Source: Lichenicola sp964247755 (GTDB taxonomy: Bacteria; Pseudomonadota; Alphaproteobacteria; Acetobacterales; Acetobacteraceae). Taken from it: 64,000 bases of DNA. Of the stretch, positions 62,432 through 64,000 are shown one piece after another. A program made the translations under genes and the position numbers. Location: NCBI GenBank assembly GCA_964247755.1, contig CAXTVX010000003.1, forward strand, positions 1 to 64,000, written 5' to 3'. The notes beneath the pieces are model-generated. The model was not told where the DNA came from, searched no databases, and saw nothing but the letters and a program-made list of their open reading frames with translations. Each line of letters starts with the position of its first letter. Positions within the stretch are counted from its first letter, which is position 1.

Positions 62432-63196
62432 TCAGGCGGTTCTGCCGAAAGGATCGCGGACCAGGGCGCTCGTCTCCGGCACCCGGCTGCCGGTCCAGGT
62501 CAGCCGCCACAACCCGCCCTGCCGCAGGTTCTGCACCAGGCTCGGCCGGAACGCGACCAGGCAGATGCCGCCTGGGTGGCGCACCGAGGGGTAGATCAGT
62601 CCGTTGCTGCCGAGCTCCTGCAGGCGGCGCGCCAGCACCTGGCCGGACGGGTAGGCGGTGGCGGTGTCATCGCCCAGCACCCCGCCAGGTGCGCGGTCGG
62701 CTTCGCCGGCGCCGCGCAGGTCGTGGAACGGGCCGATGAAGTCGGCGATCAGCTCGGCATAGTCGACATGGGTGTCGTAGCGTCCGATCGCGTCGAGCTC
62801 GCGGGTCAGGTGGTAGGCAACCTCGCCCAGGGAGGTCGGCGTGTCCCAGCCGCAGTACCAGGCGCCGCGGTGGCCGTCGTTGAAGCGGTTGCCGCCGGGC
62901 CGTACATGGGTGAAGGCCGCGTTGACGAAGCTGTCGTTCGGCCGCCCGAACACCAGCTCGCGCGGGTCCAGTCCGGGCAGGCCGCTGCCGGAGGCCTGGA
63001 TCCGGCCGTTGGTCACCCCTTCCAGTGCGGCGAGGTCGTCCAGCGCCTCGGGCGTCGCCGCCAGCGGCGCCAGCACCGGCGGCTTCAGGCGGCCGCTCGG
63101 GATCAGCCGGACCGTGTCGCGCTGCACGATGTCGGCAACCGGCGGCGTCGGCTGGTCGCGCAGATCCGGCCCGGCCTCCGGCTCCAGCATGTCCAT
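62432..63196 (-). CDS. RES-domain toxin
   Basis: A 254-residue RES-domain protein, the toxin of RES-Xre type II systems; characterised members degrade NAD+. The three name-giving residues are visible: Arg104 (GGNRFNDG), Glu125 (SLGEVAYHL) and Ser204 (GLIYPSVRHPGG). The final ICLVAFRPSLVQN strand is typical. There is an N-terminal extension of about 85 residues before the domain. Its ATG follows the antitoxin stop by 3 nt, so the pair is translated from one message. Confidence 0.85.
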   Translation of the reverse strand: MDMLEPEAGPDLRDQPTPPVADIVQRDTVRLIPSGRLKPPVLAPLAATPEALDDLAALEGVTNGRIQASGSGLPGLDPRELVFGRPNDSFVNAAFTHVRPGGNRFNDGHRGAWYCGWDTPTSLGEVAYHLTRELDAIGRYDTHVDYAELIADFIGPFHDLRGAGEADRAPGGVLGDDTATAYPSGQVLARRLQELGSNGLIYPSVRHPGGICLVAFRPSLVQNLRQGGLWRLTWTGSRVPETSALVRDPFGRTA

Positions 63197-63199
63197 CGC

Positions 63200-63652
63200 C
63201 TAGAGGCCGCCGCGCAGCGCGTCGACGTGGTTGCGTATCTCCAGCAGGCCGGGAATGCCCCGCTCGACCGCCACCACCAGCGGCGAGCGGCCGCCGAACA
63301 GCGCGCCGCGGTTCGGCAGGCGGATCCAGTCGTCGGCAAGCGGCTCGGAGAACAGCAGGCGCAGTCCCTTGAAGATGCCGATCATCACGCTGATCCGGGT
63401 CAGCATGTCCTGCGACAGCCGCAACGTCCGGTCGGCGCGCGCCTGCTTCTTCAGCCGGAACCAGGAGCGTTCCGACATGTCGCCCAGCAGCAGGCAGGTT
63501 TCCTCCGTGGTCAGCCGCCACAGCTCGGCGAGCCGGATCATGCCGTCGACCGCCGACGGCGTCAGGTGCTGGCGCGTGGCCGCGTCAGACAGGTTGAGGC
63601 TGATGGCCGGGATGGGGATCACCGTCGGCCGGTTGTCCTGGATCACGTGCAT
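63200..63652 (-). CDS. Xre/ParS-type antitoxin of the RES toxin
   Basis: A 150-residue antitoxin. The C-terminal half is the Xre/MbcA/ParS toxin-binding domain (DUF2384-type): LFSEPLADDWIRLPNRGALFGGRSPLVVAVERGIPGLLEIRNHVDALRGG. The N-terminal half has a helix-turn-helix-like region (SAVDGMIRLAELWRLTTEETCLLLG). AGGAGG precedes the ATG at 63652. The toxin gene follows directly. As in other systems of this type it should neutralise the toxin and repress its own promoter, where an inverted repeat is present. Confidence 0.85.
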   Translation of the reverse strand: MHVIQDNRPTVIPIPAISLNLSDAATRQHLTPSAVDGMIRLAELWRLTTEETCLLLGDMSERSWFRLKKQARADRTLRLSQDMLTRISVMIGIFKGLRLLFSEPLADDWIRLPNRGALFGGRSPLVVAVERGIPGLLEIRNHVDALRGGL

Positions 63653-63659
63653 AGTGCCT

Positions 63660-63698
63660 CCTGGCATTTAATATGCTGCCAAATGTCAGGTAAATCAA
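63660..63698 (-). promoter_or_regulatory. promoter region and inverted repeat upstream of the antitoxin
   Basis: CCTGGCATTT (63660-63669) and AAATGTCAGG (63681-63690) are inverted with 9 of 10 matches and an 11-nt spacer. On the minus strand, TATTAA (63668-63673) and TTGATT (63693-63698), 19 nt apart, make a plausible if imperfect promoter covered by the repeat. This is the arrangement expected for antitoxin autoregulation. Confidence 0.55.
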
Positions 63699-63765
63699 CT
63701 CTCGTCGCAAAACCGGGTCTCGGCGCCAGCTTGACTGTCCCAACCGCGTTGCGCACATGCGCTGC

Positions 63766-64000
63766 ATGCCAGAGCCCGTCCCTGTCCAACCCGATCCGTT
63801 TGTCGTGCCGGAAGAAGCGAGTGCTGCGGAAGCCATTGCCGCGATCGGCGAGGAGCTGGCCGTGTTCGACGACTGGATGGAGCGCTACCAGTACATCATC
63901 GAGCTGGGCCGGGCCCTGCCGCCGTTCCCGAAGCGGTGGGCGGACGACCAGCATCGGGTGCCAGGATGCCAGAGCCAGGTGTGGATGGAGTCCGCGGTCG
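63766..64000 (+). CDS. sufE: SufE-like Fe-S assembly protein (N-terminal part)
   Basis: The first 78 codons of a SufE-family protein cut by the window end. SufE takes persulfide sulfur from SufS. The diagnostic block RYQYIIELGRALPPFPKRW (near 40-58) and the VPGCQSQVW motif with the sulfur-accepting Cys68 are visible. The ATG at 63766 or 63757 may start it; no ribosome site is visible. TTGACT at 63731-63736 could be a -35 element, which would put transcription start close to the ATG, but no good -10 follows. Confidence 0.9.
   Translation, partial: MPEPVPVQPDPFVVPEEASAAEAIAAIGEELAVFDDWMERYQYIIELGRALPPFPKRWADDQHRVPGCQSQVWMESAV

Noticed and set aside
63731..63766. A leaderless promoter for sufE (TTGACT at 63731)
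   Set aside because: The -35 is good but no acceptable -10 lies at the right distance, so I did not list it as a feature.

Overview
The window is a stretch of very G+C-rich chromosome with G or C at nearly every third codon position. The gene content points to an alphaproteobacterium, most likely of the Acetobacteraceae. The clues are an F1-ATPase assembly factor of the ATP12 family, a BolA / J-domain / CobS / CobT block, a PmtA-type lipid methyltransferase, GreB, GlnD, a Tim44-like protein and several sugar or polyol oxidation enzymes. I assign the family by inference from content, not by a marker gene. I see no rRNA, tRNA, insertion sequence, CRISPR array or prophage. Most of the region looks like ordinary core genome with short operons.

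Layout. Positions 1-6.5 kb hold a nitroreductase fragment and a tightly overlapping operon read leftward: rarA, rluC, an AsmA-like gene, an ATP12-like gene and acylphosphatase. From 6.5 to 13 kb lie envelope genes: a YCF48-like exported protein, a small lipoprotein, a GT-C membrane glycosyltransferase, and a two-domain GT2 glycosyltransferase paired with a LolA-like lipoprotein. At 13-17.4 kb is bolA, then (divergent) a J-domain protein, cobS, cobT and a small membrane protein. At 17.4-21 kb a GHKL-fold ATPase of unknown role is paired with adenine deaminase. At 21-30 kb are murJ, a YfcG-like glutathione transferase, a small exported protein, a methyltransferase, mutS and glnD.

From 30 to 45 kb come a TPR-glycosyltransferase, an M32 carboxypeptidase, a royal-jelly/yellow-like protein, threonine synthase, an M16 peptidase, PmbA, a Tim44-like protein, a GH19-like lysozyme/chitinase, a mannitol-type dehydrogenase and an OmpA-like porin. 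At 45-47.3 kb is a reduced cytochrome oxidase locus: a subunit-I-like protein that has lost its copper-B ligands, then ctaB, then a 48-residue membrane protein. From 47.4 to 60.8 kb come PmtA, GshB, an S9 peptidase, GreB, an exported arylsulfotransferase-like protein, aldose epimerase, a PhzF-like protein, an SMP-30 family protein, an acetyltransferase, an SDR with an ArsR regulator and a palindromic operator, and uvrB. The right end carries an endonuclease III-like gene, an AAA ATPase, a RES toxin / Xre-type antitoxin pair with a promoter-overlapping inverted repeat, and the start of sufE.

The most unusual items are the copper-site-less oxidase subunit I beside ctaB (46014-47306), the GHKL ATPase coupled to adenine deaminase (17448-21030), and the RES/Xre module followed by an ATPase (61639-63698). 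Three genes in the window (ATP12-like, Tim44-like, M16) are relatives of mitochondrial biogenesis factors, as expected for an alphaproteobacterium.
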